Part shown: in pieces, positions 1 through 6,455 of the stretch
How positions within the stretch are numbered: position 1 is the first letter of the stretch
How the letters are laid out: each line of letters opens with the position of its first letter
Source of the DNA: a virus
DNA: 30,720 bases
Strand: one strand, 5' to 3'
IMG/VR virus record: IMGVR_UViG_3300034407_003762
Span: 1-30,720 of that record
The notes under the pieces: generated by a model
What the model was told of the DNA's origin: nothing
Database searches by the model: none
The model's input: only the letters and a program-made list of their open reading frames with translations
Position numbers and translations under genes: made by a program

Positions 1-105
1 GCTTTTCAATTGACTTCATTAGAATATGCTGGTGAATTCAATGGTGAAGTAACGTATTCTTTCACATTTGAAAGTTCCGGTGCTATTACATTTGCTACTG
101 TGTAG
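1..105 (+). CDS. Major tail protein, C-terminal end (partial)
   Basis: This open frame enters from the left edge and stops at TAG 103-105, leaving 34 residues. The tail reads ...VTYSFTFESSGAITFATV, a beta-rich ending with the SSGAITF signature that closes TP901-1-type and gene-transfer-agent-type major tail (tube) proteins. The family forms the tail tube around the tape measure. The position fits, because the chaperone pair and the tape measure follow directly. The family call rests on a short C-terminus plus gene order, so it is probable rather than certain. Confidence 0.6.
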   Translation, partial: AFQLTSLEYAGEFNGEVTYSFTFESSGAITFATV

Positions 106-111
106 GTTATT

Positions 112-390
112 ATGGCTTGGATACAATGGCAAATTGAACACAAGGGAAAGTCAATGGCAGGATGGGTTGATGAACAACAACTTATTTTTGAAGTACCTTA
201 CGAATTAGGCATTAAAGCAAATGATGTTTTTAGTGTTAATAATAACAATATAAAAGCAATCTCAGTTGAGAATGTTGCAAATAGAGATGAAACCTTAAAA
301 ATCAAAGGAGAACTAGATGGTAAATCCACAAAAGGGGGAGCTTCAGGTAAAACTGGGGAAGGAACTGCTAAAAGCAAGACTAACGATTGA
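112..390 (+). CDS. Small protein of unknown function between tail tube and chaperone genes
   Basis: This is a 92-residue protein. Its start is supported by AGG at 104-106, which overlaps the previous stop, with 5 nt to ATG. The first 65 residues look like a compact mixed domain with two tryptophans near the N-terminus (MAWIQWQ). The last 25 residues are low-complexity and rich in K, G, S and T. That tail is encoded entirely inside the 74-nt overlap with the next gene, in another frame. I recognise no family. The position between major tail protein and chaperone suggests a virion or tail-assembly role, which is inference. Confidence 0.6.
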   Translation: MAWIQWQIEHKGKSMAGWVDEQQLIFEVPYELGIKANDVFSVNNNNIKAISVENVANRDETLKIKGELDGKSTKGGASGKTGEGTAKSKTND

Positions 391-670
391 TTCATTAATT
401 CGTATAGAAAATGCTAATGGTTGTTCAATTGTGCAGACAGCACAAAAACTAAGTGAGGGAAAAGCCACAGTTACAGAGATTGTAAATGTGATTTATCCTG
501 CAATAAAAGGTGGTGGCAACAATGTTGACCCAAAAGATGTTTCCAAAATGGTATGGGAAGCAGGATTAATTGAGGGAATGCGAGTTGCTGGTGAAATATT
601 AACTGTTGCTTTAAATAGTGGTGTCAAAGATGAGGGAAACCAACAAGCAGAGGAGAAAGCAAAGACATAG
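317..670 (+). CDS. Tail assembly chaperone, GTA gp10-like (lambda gpG position)
   Basis: This 117-residue protein begins MVNPQKGELQVKLGKELLK, and its continuation resembles the small GTA gp10 / Phage_TAC family (short beta N-terminus, then helices). Such chaperones coat the tape measure during tail assembly. A strong ribosome binding site (AAGGAG about 6 nt before ATG 317) fixes the start even though it lies inside the preceding gene. Near its 3' end the frame contains G GGA AAC (634-640), a canonical -1 slippery heptamer. A slip there would continue in the frame of the next small ORF and add 71 residues. Family call is moderate; overlap and slippery site are seen directly. Confidence 0.7.
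   Translation: MVNPQKGELQVKLGKELLKARLTIDSLIRIENANGCSIVQTAQKLSEGKATVTEIVNVIYPAIKGGGNNVDPKDVSKMVWEAGLIEGMRVAGEILTVALNSGVKDEGNQQAEEKAKT
634..640 (+). promoter_or_regulatory. Candidate -1 programmed frameshift site (GGGAAAC)
   Basis: GGGAAAC lies exactly in the X XXY YYZ register of the chaperone frame (GAG GGA AAC). The lambda gpG/gpGT site is GGGAAAG. A -1 shift enters a frame that is open from 634 to the stop at 853-855 and holds the second chaperone domain. The predicted fusion is 108 codons upstream plus 71 residues downstream, about 179 residues. The downstream ORF has no well-placed ribosome binding site of its own, as expected if it is made mainly by frameshifting. I see no obvious downstream pseudoknot. 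Confidence 0.65.
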
Positions 671-684
671 ATTGGAAAAGACTT

Positions 685-855
685 ATGGAGATAGGTTTAG
701 GTATTGTGGGTCTATCTGCTGATGATTTTTGGAATATGTCTATTTACGAGTTCTACTCTGCTGTTGAAGGTTTCAAAGAATTTAACACAGACCAATCTAA
801 AACACCTCTTACAAAAGCACAACTTGATGATATGATGGAAAGGTATCCTGATTAA
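685..855 (+). CDS. Second tail assembly chaperone domain (TIGR02216/gp10.1-like), probably expressed by -1 frameshift
   Basis: The only in-frame ATG gives 56 residues, including GLGIVGLSADDFWNMSIYEF. This matches the short 'GLG..LSP..FW.ltP.E' pattern of the GTA gp10.1-like chaperones. Those proteins usually carry a DW..L stretch before GLG. Here DWKRLM is encoded just upstream of the ATG, with no start codon in front of it. The ATG has no good ribosome binding site. Frameshifting at 634-640 supplies exactly that upstream stretch. The gene ends TAATG, overlapping the tape measure start. The domain is likely real; independent initiation at 685 is doubtful. Confidence 0.6.
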   Translation: MEIGLGIVGLSADDFWNMSIYEFYSAVEGFKEFNTDQSKTPLTKAQLDDMMERYPD

Positions 856-3116
856 TGGCAAATACAACTGTTGATACTCTACTGATTCAGATAAAAGCTG
901 ATATGAAATCTCTGAAAGCAGAGATGGATAAAATCAAAAAGGTATCTGACAATACATCAAAAAATGTTTCTAAAGGTTTTGATAATATTAATAAGAAGTT
1001 ATCAGAAACATCAAGTAGGGCATTAAAAGTTGGAGCGGCAATAGGTACTGCTTTTGCTGGTGTTGCTATTAAAAAAATTATTGACGTTGGTTCTAATATT
1101 GAATCGTTACAAATTCGTTTAAATAATTTATTTGGCTCTGTTGAAGAAGGTTCAAAAGCATTTGATGCAATGGCAACATTTGCAAGTAAAGTTCCATTTA
1201 GTTTAGAACAAATACAACAAGGTTCAGGAGCATTAGCGGCAGTTGCTAAAAATGCAGATGAACTTGCAGAATTATTATTTATAACTGGTAATGCCGCCGC
1301 GGCTACTCAATTGGGATTTGCAGACACAGCTTTACAAATACAAAGAACATTTACTGCAGGATTGGGAGCGGCAGATAGATTTAGAGATGCTTCAATCAAT
1401 TCATTTCTAGGAATTCAACAGGGTGCAAAATTATCATTAGAAGAAACAAGAGAATTATTTGAAAAGTCTTTTGGGAAAGGTGGAAAATTTGGTGAACTTA
1501 CAAATGAACTAGCAACAACTCTTGGTGGTACTTTATCAATGATAGGTGATAAGGTATTTAATTTTCAAAGATTAATTAATGATGAAGGTTTTTTTAATGA
1601 AGTAAAATCACAATTTAAAGATTTAGATACGTTTTTAGAAGAGAATGGAGAAACAATTGATGAATTAGCAAAAGATATTTCAAAAGGTTTAATTGTTGCA
1701 TTAACAAGTTTGGTAAAAGCTTTAAAAATTGTTGCAGATAATTCTGAAAATATAAGAATAGCATTAACATCATTAGCAACTGCTTTTATTGCTCTAAAAG
1801 TTATAGGCACAATTACTTCCCTTATAAAAATGTATAGAACAGCAACACTTGCGGCAACTATTGCAACACTAAAATTCAATACGGCTTTAAAGTCAAATTT
1901 ATTTTTTGCGGCAGGTGCTGGTTTAATATTTTTAGCAGATAAATATAATTTATTAGATAAAGCAATGGGTAAGGTTGACGAAAGACTTAAAGACCCTAAA
2001 TTAATAAATCCATTTATTGCAGGGGGTGCTGACCCTAGATTTGGTGGTGAGAGTAAGATTGTTGAAACACCCAAAGCTATTGCACAAGAAATAACTGAAC
2101 CTGATGCATTAAAAGAATCAATAGCTGAATTGCAACACGAAATTGAATTGTTAGGTCTTAAAAATGATAGAGAGAGAGAATTTGCACAATTATTAAAAGA
2201 AACAAAATTAACAGAAGAAGACCATATTTCAAAACTTAGAGAAAAATTTGATGTTCTTAAAGATTTAGAAGAATCACAAGAAAAAAATAATGAGATAATG
2301 AAAGAAGCTGAAAGCATTATTGAAGGAAATAAAACAGAACAAGAAAAATTAAATGAACAAATAGCAATATTTAGTGAACAATTAAATAAAGTTGCAGATG
2401 AAGATATAAAAGAAAAATTGACAGATGCAATTGCGATACTTAAAGAAGATTTACGACAACTTGATCCATTAATGCAAGAGATTACACAAATATTTGATAG
2501 AGCATCTTCAAGTATTTCTCAAGCCATAGCTGATTCTATAACAGAAGGCAAAAATCTTATGGAAAGTTTAGGCAATATTACAAAACAAGTAGTGAATCAA
2601 ATGATTGCTGAATTTTTAAGATTACAAGTTATTAAACCTCTTATGAGCAGTATCTTTGGTGGTATGGGTGGTCAAGGTGGTGCAAATACAAGGATAGGAG
2701 GTAGTTTATTTAGTGGTTTATTTTCATCAGTTTTAGGTATGTTTGGAGGAGGAGGAGGAGGAATGGCGGCGGCTCAAGGATTTGGTAGAACAGCAAGTTT
2801 TATGTTAGGTGGTGCATTCTCAGGAAGAGCAAGTGGTGGTACAGTAGCTCCAAATAGAGCAGTAATGGTAGGAGAAAGAGGACCAGAAATATTTGTACCA
2901 AACTCAGGAGGAAAGATTGTGCCAAATCATAATATGAAAGCACTAGGAGGACAAGAAACAGTAATCAATCAAAATATTAATATAACAACAGGAGTTTCTC
3001 AAACTGTACGAGCAGAAGTATTGAATATGCTTCCAGCAATTAAACAAGAAACATTACAAGCAGTTGCAGATAGTCGTTTACGAGGAGGAACTTTTGGAGC
3101 GGCTTTCACAAGATAG
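855..3116 (+). CDS. Tail tape measure protein
   Basis: This 753-residue protein sets tail length and is thought to be ejected with the DNA. The N-terminal 60 residues are a Lys/Asp-rich coiled coil. Hydrophobic helices lie around residues 55-75 and 290-365. Residues about 400-540 are strongly charged coiled coil. A Gly-rich region (about 600-650) is followed by SGGTVAPNRAVMVGERGPEI, the typical ending of lambda-type tape measures. With about 0.15 nm per residue (general rule for helical tape measures) the tail would be of the order of 110 nm. It starts at the TAATG overlap with the chaperone frame. A 250-residue frame on the opposite strand is a shadow. Confidence 0.93.
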   Translation: MANTTVDTLLIQIKADMKSLKAEMDKIKKVSDNTSKNVSKGFDNINKKLSETSSRALKVGAAIGTAFAGVAIKKIIDVGSNIESLQIRLNNLFGSVEEGSKAFDAMATFASKVPFSLEQIQQGSGALAAVAKNADELAELLFITGNAAAATQLGFADTALQIQRTFTAGLGAADRFRDASINSFLGIQQGAKLSLEETRELFEKSFGKGGKFGELTNELATTLGGTLSMIGDKVFNFQRLINDEGFFNEVKSQFKDLDTFLEENGETIDELAKDISKGLIVALTSLVKALKIVADNSENIRIALTSLATAFIALKVIGTITSLIKMYRTATLAATIATLKFNTALKSNLFFAAGAGLIFLADKYNLLDKAMGKVDERLKDPKLINPFIAGGADPRFGGESKIVETPKAIAQEITEPDALKESIAELQHEIELLGLKNDREREFAQLLKETKLTEEDHISKLREKFDVLKDLEESQEKNNEIMKEAESIIEGNKTEQEKLNEQIAIFSEQLNKVADEDIKEKLTDAIAILKEDLRQLDPLMQEITQIFDRASSSISQAIADSITEGKNLMESLGNITKQVVNQMIAEFLRLQVIKPLMSSIFGGMGGQGGANTRIGGSLFSGLFSSVLGMFGGGGGGMAAAQGFGRTASFMLGGAFSGRASGGTVAPNRAVMVGERGPEIFVPNSGGKIVPNHNMKALGGQETVINQNINITTGVSQTVRAEVLNMLPAIKQETLQAVADSRLRGGTFGAAFTR

Positions 3117-3128
3117 GAGAAGAATAAA

Positions 3129-3758
3129 ATGGCATTCCCAACATATCCATTAACATTTCCAACAACAGTAGGAGTTACACGAAGTAATTTTAATTTAGCA
3201 AGAGTTGTAGGAATGTCACAATCACCATTTACAGGACAACAACAAGTATTTGAGCACAGCTTTGCTTTATGGCAATCTACTATTACTTTGCCACCTATGA
3301 AACGAGCCACAGCTTCAGAATATCAAACATTCTTTATGCAGTTGCACGGAATGAGAGGAACATTCACAATGGGTGACCCTGATGCCAAAACAAAACGAGG
3401 TAATGCCACACAATCATCATTAACGATTGCTAGTAATACTGCTGTTGGTGCATACGATATTCCTGTAAGTGGTTTAACAAATTCACAAACGAGTGCCTTA
3501 GTAAAAGGAGATTACATTCAATTTGGCACAGGAAGTAGTGCAAAACTTCATATGATTGTAGAGAATGTTGATGCGAGTGCGACAGGCACAGCAACTATAC
3601 AAATAGAACCAGCATTGAAAGTAGCAATCACAACATCAACTTCTTGTAGTATAAATAATTGTGTTGGTGTATGGAGATTAGATACAAACGAAATAGGTTG
3701 GGATGCAGATAGAGCATCAACTTATGGATTTAGCTTTAGTTGTACAGAGGCAATATAA
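3129..3758 (+). CDS. Tail protein, probable distal tail/tail-tip component
   Basis: This 209-residue beta-rich protein follows the tape measure, with a clear ribosome binding site (AGGAGAAG before ATG). It contains GMRGTFTMGDPDAKTKRG near residues 73-90, a 'GxF..gdPdak..rG' pattern I associate with siphovirus tail-tip proteins. The C-terminus (WDADRASTYGFSFSCTEAI) also looks like a virion beta domain. It is not the DUF2460 protein expected at this place in gene transfer agents. No separate hub or long receptor-binding fibre gene follows before the lysis genes, so this short protein may carry much of the tip function. That last point is inference. Confidence 0.55.
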   Translation: MAFPTYPLTFPTTVGVTRSNFNLARVVGMSQSPFTGQQQVFEHSFALWQSTITLPPMKRATASEYQTFFMQLHGMRGTFTMGDPDAKTKRGNATQSSLTIASNTAVGAYDIPVSGLTNSQTSALVKGDYIQFGTGSSAKLHMIVENVDASATGTATIQIEPALKVAITTSTSCSINNCVGVWRLDTNEIGWDADRASTYGFSFSCTEAI

Positions 3759-4022
3759 ATGGATAAAAAAGAATTAGAACTTATTAAAGACCCACGTTTT
3801 GCTGTAATGATAAAGATTGCCGCAGAGCAAGGTGCAAAAACTGCCCTAGCAAAAGTGGGATTACAGGATGAAGAAGCTGGTAAAGATATTCACGATCTAC
3901 GAAGTTTGATTGATGGATATAGAACTGTAAAGAAAACAGCAACAAAAACAATTACACAAGCACTTGTTATATTCGTATTAGGATTAATGAGTGCTGGATT
4001 ATATTTTAAATTTTGGAGATAG
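3759..4022 (+). CDS. Small C-terminally membrane-anchored phage protein, DUF6127-like (possible holin)
   Basis: This 87-residue protein starts immediately after the previous stop (TAAATG, with GAGG upstream). Residues 1-60 are charged and helical (DLRSLIDGYRTVKKTATKT). One hydrophobic segment lies at about 65-84 and the protein ends KFWR. The layout resembles DUF6127-type phage proteins found beside tail-tip and lysozyme genes. The position directly before the endolysin makes a lysis role (holin or release regulator) plausible. A single C-terminal membrane segment is not diagnostic of a holin. Confidence 0.5.
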   Translation: MDKKELELIKDPRFAVMIKIAAEQGAKTALAKVGLQDEEAGKDIHDLRSLIDGYRTVKKTATKTITQALVIFVLGLMSAGLYFKFWR

Positions 4023-4024
4023 AT

Positions 4025-4480
4025 ATGCAATTAACAAAACATTTTTCATTAAAAGAATTCACGAAAAGTCAAACAGCAGAACGAATGGGTATTAATAATA
4101 CACCACCACAAGATATTATTCCTAAATTATCTTTTTTGGCGACACAAATACTTGAGCCATTAAGAGAAAAAATAGAGAAGCCAATTATTATTACGAGTGG
4201 TTATCGTTCACCTGAATTATCAAAAGCCATTGGGTCAAGTGAAAACAGCCAACATTGTAAAGGAGAAGCTGTTGATATTGAAGCTTTGGGAATGTCAACT
4301 CTTAATCTAGCAGAAATGATTATTAACCATTTTGAGTTTGATCAGATAATTCTTGAATGTTACACACAAGGCGATATGAACTCAGGTTGGGTTCATTGTT
4401 CTTTAAAGAGTGGAGATAATCGTAAAGAAGTTCTTACTTATACAAAAGAAAAAGGATACCAAAAAGGTCTAGTGATATGA
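4025..4480 (+). CDS. Endolysin-like zinc peptidase, M15 family
   Basis: This 151-residue M15_3-type D-Ala-D-Ala peptidase is predicted to cut peptidoglycan stem peptides at lysis. Motifs seen are SGYRS (58-62), SQHCKGEAVDI with zinc ligands H77 and D84, and GWVH with H124. The N-terminal LTKHFSLKEF is typical of the family. I chose ATG 4025 because GGAG at 4015-4018 sits 6 nt upstream. An in-frame TTG at 4013 overlaps that ribosome binding site. There is no signal peptide, so export would need a holin. It overlaps the spanin-like gene at ATGA. Confidence 0.85.
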   Translation: MQLTKHFSLKEFTKSQTAERMGINNTPPQDIIPKLSFLATQILEPLREKIEKPIIITSGYRSPELSKAIGSSENSQHCKGEAVDIEALGMSTLNLAEMIINHFEFDQIILECYTQGDMNSGWVHCSLKSGDNRKEVLTYTKEKGYQKGLVI

Positions 4481-4950
4481 TTTTAGGTTATGCAAAAATG
4501 GCTGTTGCTGTGATTGCCATAATTGGGATTGTTGGTGGAGTAGGATATGTTTTAAAACTTCGTAGTGATAATGCAATTCTAAAGGTTAATAATAAATTAT
4601 TAGAAGATAGTGTTGCCCAGCAACAAGAAGCATTAGAACAACAAAAAAAAGATTTTGAACAAATTATGGAAACAAATAAACGATTAACAATATTATCCAA
4701 TAATCTACAAAAAGAATTAAATGATTTAGATAAGCGATTTACAAAGCAAGGCAGAGATATTGGTAAAACTGCGATTGCAAAAGATAAGGCAATGCAAAGA
4801 ATTATTAACAAAGCAAGTGCAATGGCTCTAAGATGTGTAGAGATTTCATCAGGTTCTCCATTAACAGAAAAAGAATTAATGGCAACAAAGAAAAGTGAAA
4901 TCAATAGAGAATGCCCAAGTATAGCGAATCCAAATTATGTTCCGTATTAG
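4477..4950 (+). CDS. Rz-like inner-membrane spanin candidate
   Basis: This 157-residue protein has an N-terminal membrane helix at about residues 8-27. A long Gln/Glu/Lys-rich coiled coil follows (about 33-115), and then a short C-terminal region with Cys and Pro. This is the i-spanin (Rz) architecture, which links the inner membrane to an outer-membrane lipoprotein at the last step of lysis in Gram-negative hosts. It overlaps the endolysin stop (ATGA), and its 3' end overlaps the start of a lipoprotein gene, as in Rz/Rz1 pairs. The call is by architecture and position, since spanins conserve little sequence. Confidence 0.6.
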   Translation: MILGYAKMAVAVIAIIGIVGGVGYVLKLRSDNAILKVNNKLLEDSVAQQQEALEQQKKDFEQIMETNKRLTILSNNLQKELNDLDKRFTKQGRDIGKTAIAKDKAMQRIINKASAMALRCVEISSGSPLTEKELMATKKSEINRECPSIANPNYVPY

Positions 4951-5296
4951 TTTTATCTTTTGTATTTTATTGTTAACAAGTTGTTCTTCTATCAAGAAAC
5001 TTGAGATTTTTTCAAAACCATTAGAAAAAGAACCATTAAATCTTGAAGAACCAATTTTACCTAAACTTGAAACAATAGATTGGATAATTATTACGTCAGA
5101 AAATTCAGATGAAGTATTTGCCAAATTAGAAGAAAAAGGAATAGACCCAGTATTATTTGGATTGACAGATAACGATTACCAACTCATTGCCAAAAACTTT
5201 GCACAAATTAGGCATAATTTAAAATTAAAGTCAGAGATCATAAAATCCTATAAAAATTACTATGAGGCAAAAAAAGAAGATGGAAAACAAGAATAA
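4937..5296 (+). CDS. Lipoprotein, outer-membrane spanin-like candidate
   Basis: This 119-residue protein starts inside the end of the preceding gene. Its N-terminus (MFRISFIFCILLLTSC) is a lipoprotein signal with lipobox LTSC and lipidated Cys16. A Pro-rich linker follows, then a conserved-looking block: DWIIIT..N...VFAKLEEKG.DPVLFGLTDNDYQLIAKNFAQIR. Proteins with this W-I-I-T-x-E-N / LFGLT / Y..LA.N pattern are common downstream of Rz-like genes in marine phages. It is longer than classical Rz1 and is less Pro-dominated. I infer an o-spanin partner for the 4477 gene. Confidence 0.5.
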   Translation: MFRISFIFCILLLTSCSSIKKLEIFSKPLEKEPLNLEEPILPKLETIDWIIITSENSDEVFAKLEEKGIDPVLFGLTDNDYQLIAKNFAQIRHNLKLKSEIIKSYKNYYEAKKEDGKQE

Positions 5297-5540
5297 AAAG
5301 AATTATAGGAAAAAAAAGCAATCATTGTTGTCTAAAACCCAATCTAAGAGGCTTGGAGGCTTAATTCAGGTGTTAGGTAACACAAAACCCCTTGATGAAA
5401 TTGTTGACACTCTACAAGCTTTAAAAATGGTTGTAGAAGAAAAAGATTGTTTGATGGTTACAGAAAAAGGATTAGATGAAACAAATAGACTTTCAACTCT
5501 TGCAGGATTAATGACGGACAAAAAAAAGGAGTCGCAATGA
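5280..5540 (+). CDS. Small basic protein of unknown function at the end of the late operon
   Basis: From ATG 5280 this is 86 residues; an alternative ATG at 5262 adds six. The N-terminus is very Lys-rich. The rest is helical (GLIQVLGNTKPLDEIVDTLQALKMVVEE) and ends TDKKKESQ. It overlaps the lipoprotein gene in another frame. Ribosome binding signals are weak for both starts (GAGG at 5264-5267 favours 5280). Its stop codon lies inside the hairpin of the transcription terminator. I recognise no family. Confidence 0.5.
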   Translation: MENKNKKNYRKKKQSLLSKTQSKRLGGLIQVLGNTKPLDEIVDTLQALKMVVEEKDCLMVTEKGLDETNRLSTLAGLMTDKKKESQ

Positions 5541-5552
5541 CTCCTTTTCTTT
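5524..5552. terminator. Bidirectional Rho-independent terminator between convergent operons
   Basis: AAAAGGAGTC (5524-5533), a 5-nt loop, and GACTCCTTTT (5539-5548) form a 10-bp perfect stem. A U-rich tail follows on the + strand (TTTTCTTT), and an A-run precedes it (5519-5527), giving a U-run on the - strand. It separates the rightward late genes from the leftward genes that end at 5565. Confidence 0.85.
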
Positions 5553-5564
5553 AAGGAAGGTATT

Positions 5565-5741
5565 TTATCTTATTTTTTTAGCATATTTTTTTGCATCTAT
5601 CAAAGAGCCATCAAAATAACCTAAAACTTCGTATGCTGGAGAACCCCATATGTGATCATCCCAAGATTGCCATATTGAAATATCACCATTCTTTTTTCCT
5701 TCAACATTCATAACCCATTTAATAATTACCCAATTTTTCAT
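5565..5741 (-). CDS. Small tryptophan-rich protein of unknown function
   Basis: This 58-residue frame was read directly from the minus strand. It begins MKNWVIIKWVMNVEGKK, contains SIWQSWDDHIWGSPAYEVLG, and ends KYAKKIR. A strong ribosome binding site (AGGGAGAT, about 7 nt from ATG) lies within the end of the preceding gene, giving coupled spacing. It is the last gene of the leftward set and ends 17 nt before the shared terminator. No family is recognised. Four Trp residues in 58 suggest a folded domain rather than chance coding. Confidence 0.6.
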   Translation of the reverse strand: MKNWVIIKWVMNVEGKKNGDISIWQSWDDHIWGSPAYEVLGYFDGSLIDAKKYAKKIR

Positions 5742-5915
5742 TTATTTATCTCCCTCTAAAAGTTTATATATTTCTTTAGCAGTTTGGTTCATCACTTTAT
5801 CACCAAATGCATTGTAATTATCTTTTACGAAATCCCAAACAGTATCTTCACAAAGATTTTCTCTCTTTACAACTCTTTGAGCTTCCATTTTTATTTCTTC
5901 TAAAGTTATTACCAT
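5742..5915 (-). CDS. Small acidic helical protein of unknown function
   Basis: This 57-residue frame (MVITLEEIKMEAQRVVKREN..., ending YKLLEGDK) has a ribosome binding site in the recurring leader AAACAAGGAGTAAAA before ATG. It abuts the next gene directly: its stop codon is adjacent to the following ATG, and its last codons encode that gene's ribosome binding site. No family is recognised. Early, host-directed small protein is an inference from the operon. Confidence 0.6.
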   Translation of the reverse strand: MVITLEEIKMEAQRVVKRENLCEDTVWDFVKDNYNAFGDKVMNQTAKEIYKLLEGDK

Positions 5916-5930
5916 TTTTTTACTCCTTGT

Positions 5931-6284
5931 TTAGTTTTCACAATCAAAATCTTTTGTAGCAAAAAATGATCTAAACTGATCTCTTTTGCAACCAAATCCA
6001 AGATTTTTAGTTTCTTTTAGAGTTTTACCACTATCTTTACATCTAAAAGACCAATCCATTCCGTCGTGTGCAAGAAGTACTGATTGATTTGTAGATTTTT
6101 TTGTTAATAACCAAGCACGATTGAATGCTCTTTCGCAACCACCATTTCTTTCAAATGTGTGTGCAAATTTTAGACAATCACTCTCTTTTAATTTCTTACA
6201 AGTAGTTTTGTCTAAAACTAATTCTTTCCACTTTGAATGTCTAGTGTCTAAACTTAACCAAGTTATTTTTATCGTTTGTGTCAT
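5931..6284 (-). CDS. Cysteine-containing small protein of unknown function
   Basis: This 117-residue protein is the first gene of a three-gene leftward operon with its own promoter. Six Cys residues (CKKL, DCLKF, GGCERAF, FRCKD, GFGCKRD, DFDCEN) and several Trp are spread through it, with a charged surface. No signal peptide is seen, so a metal site or an interaction domain is possible. The start is fixed by ACAAGGAGTAAAAATG. Family unknown. Confidence 0.6.
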   Translation of the reverse strand: MTQTIKITWLSLDTRHSKWKELVLDKTTCKKLKESDCLKFAHTFERNGGCERAFNRAWLLTKKSTNQSVLLAHDGMDWSFRCKDSGKTLKETKNLGFGCKRDQFRSFFATKDFDCEN

Positions 6285-6291
6285 TTTTACT

Positions 6292-6332
6292 CCTTGTTAA
6301 TTATAGTATACATACTTGTAAATTATTGTCAA
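6292..6332 (-). promoter_or_regulatory. Leftward sigma-70-type promoter and leader for the 6284 operon
   Basis: On the minus strand TTGACA (6327-6332), a 16-nt spacer and TATACT (6305-6310) lead to an expected start near 6298. A leader of about 14 nt follows that holds AAGGAGT. The same hexamer pair and spacing occur upstream of the 8897 operon. Confidence 0.7.
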
Positions 6333-6428
6333 CAAAAAAAGTAAAAAAAATGTAAATTTATTTTTAGATAATTTTATGGTATATTTAAAGGTAGATAACA
6401 AAAAAAAGTTATCCATTATCCTCCCCTT

Positions 6429-6455
6429 TAATCCCTACTAATTTAGTAGGGATTA
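6429..6455. terminator. Strong 12-bp hairpin at the end of the 6824-6453 gene
   Basis: TAATCCCTACTA (6429-6440) pairs perfectly with TAGTAGGGATTA (6444-6455) around a 3-nt loop. The stop codon of the leftward gene (6453-6455) lies inside it. No U-tract follows on the minus strand, so it may be a 3'-end stabilising structure or a Rho/other-type end rather than a classic terminator. It closes one leftward set just before the promoter of the next. Confidence 0.5.

Noticed and set aside
667-855. ATA at 667 as a non-standard start of the second chaperone, behind AGGAG at 651-655.
   Set aside because: The spacing (11 nt) is long, and the in-register GGGAAAC slippery site explains expression of the upstream DW..L residues better.
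1565-2317. A 250-residue open frame on the minus strand inside the tape measure gene.
   Set aside because: It is a shadow of the AT-rich, coiled-coil-coding tape measure frame: composition is Ser/Phe/Ile/Leu without motif, and no ribosome binding site or promoter serves it.
6297-6416. A 39-residue hydrophobic frame on the minus strand with GGGGAGG before its ATG.
   Set aside because: The purine run is only 3 nt from ATG, the frame runs through the 6284 promoter, and its composition is what A/T homopolymers would encode by chance.
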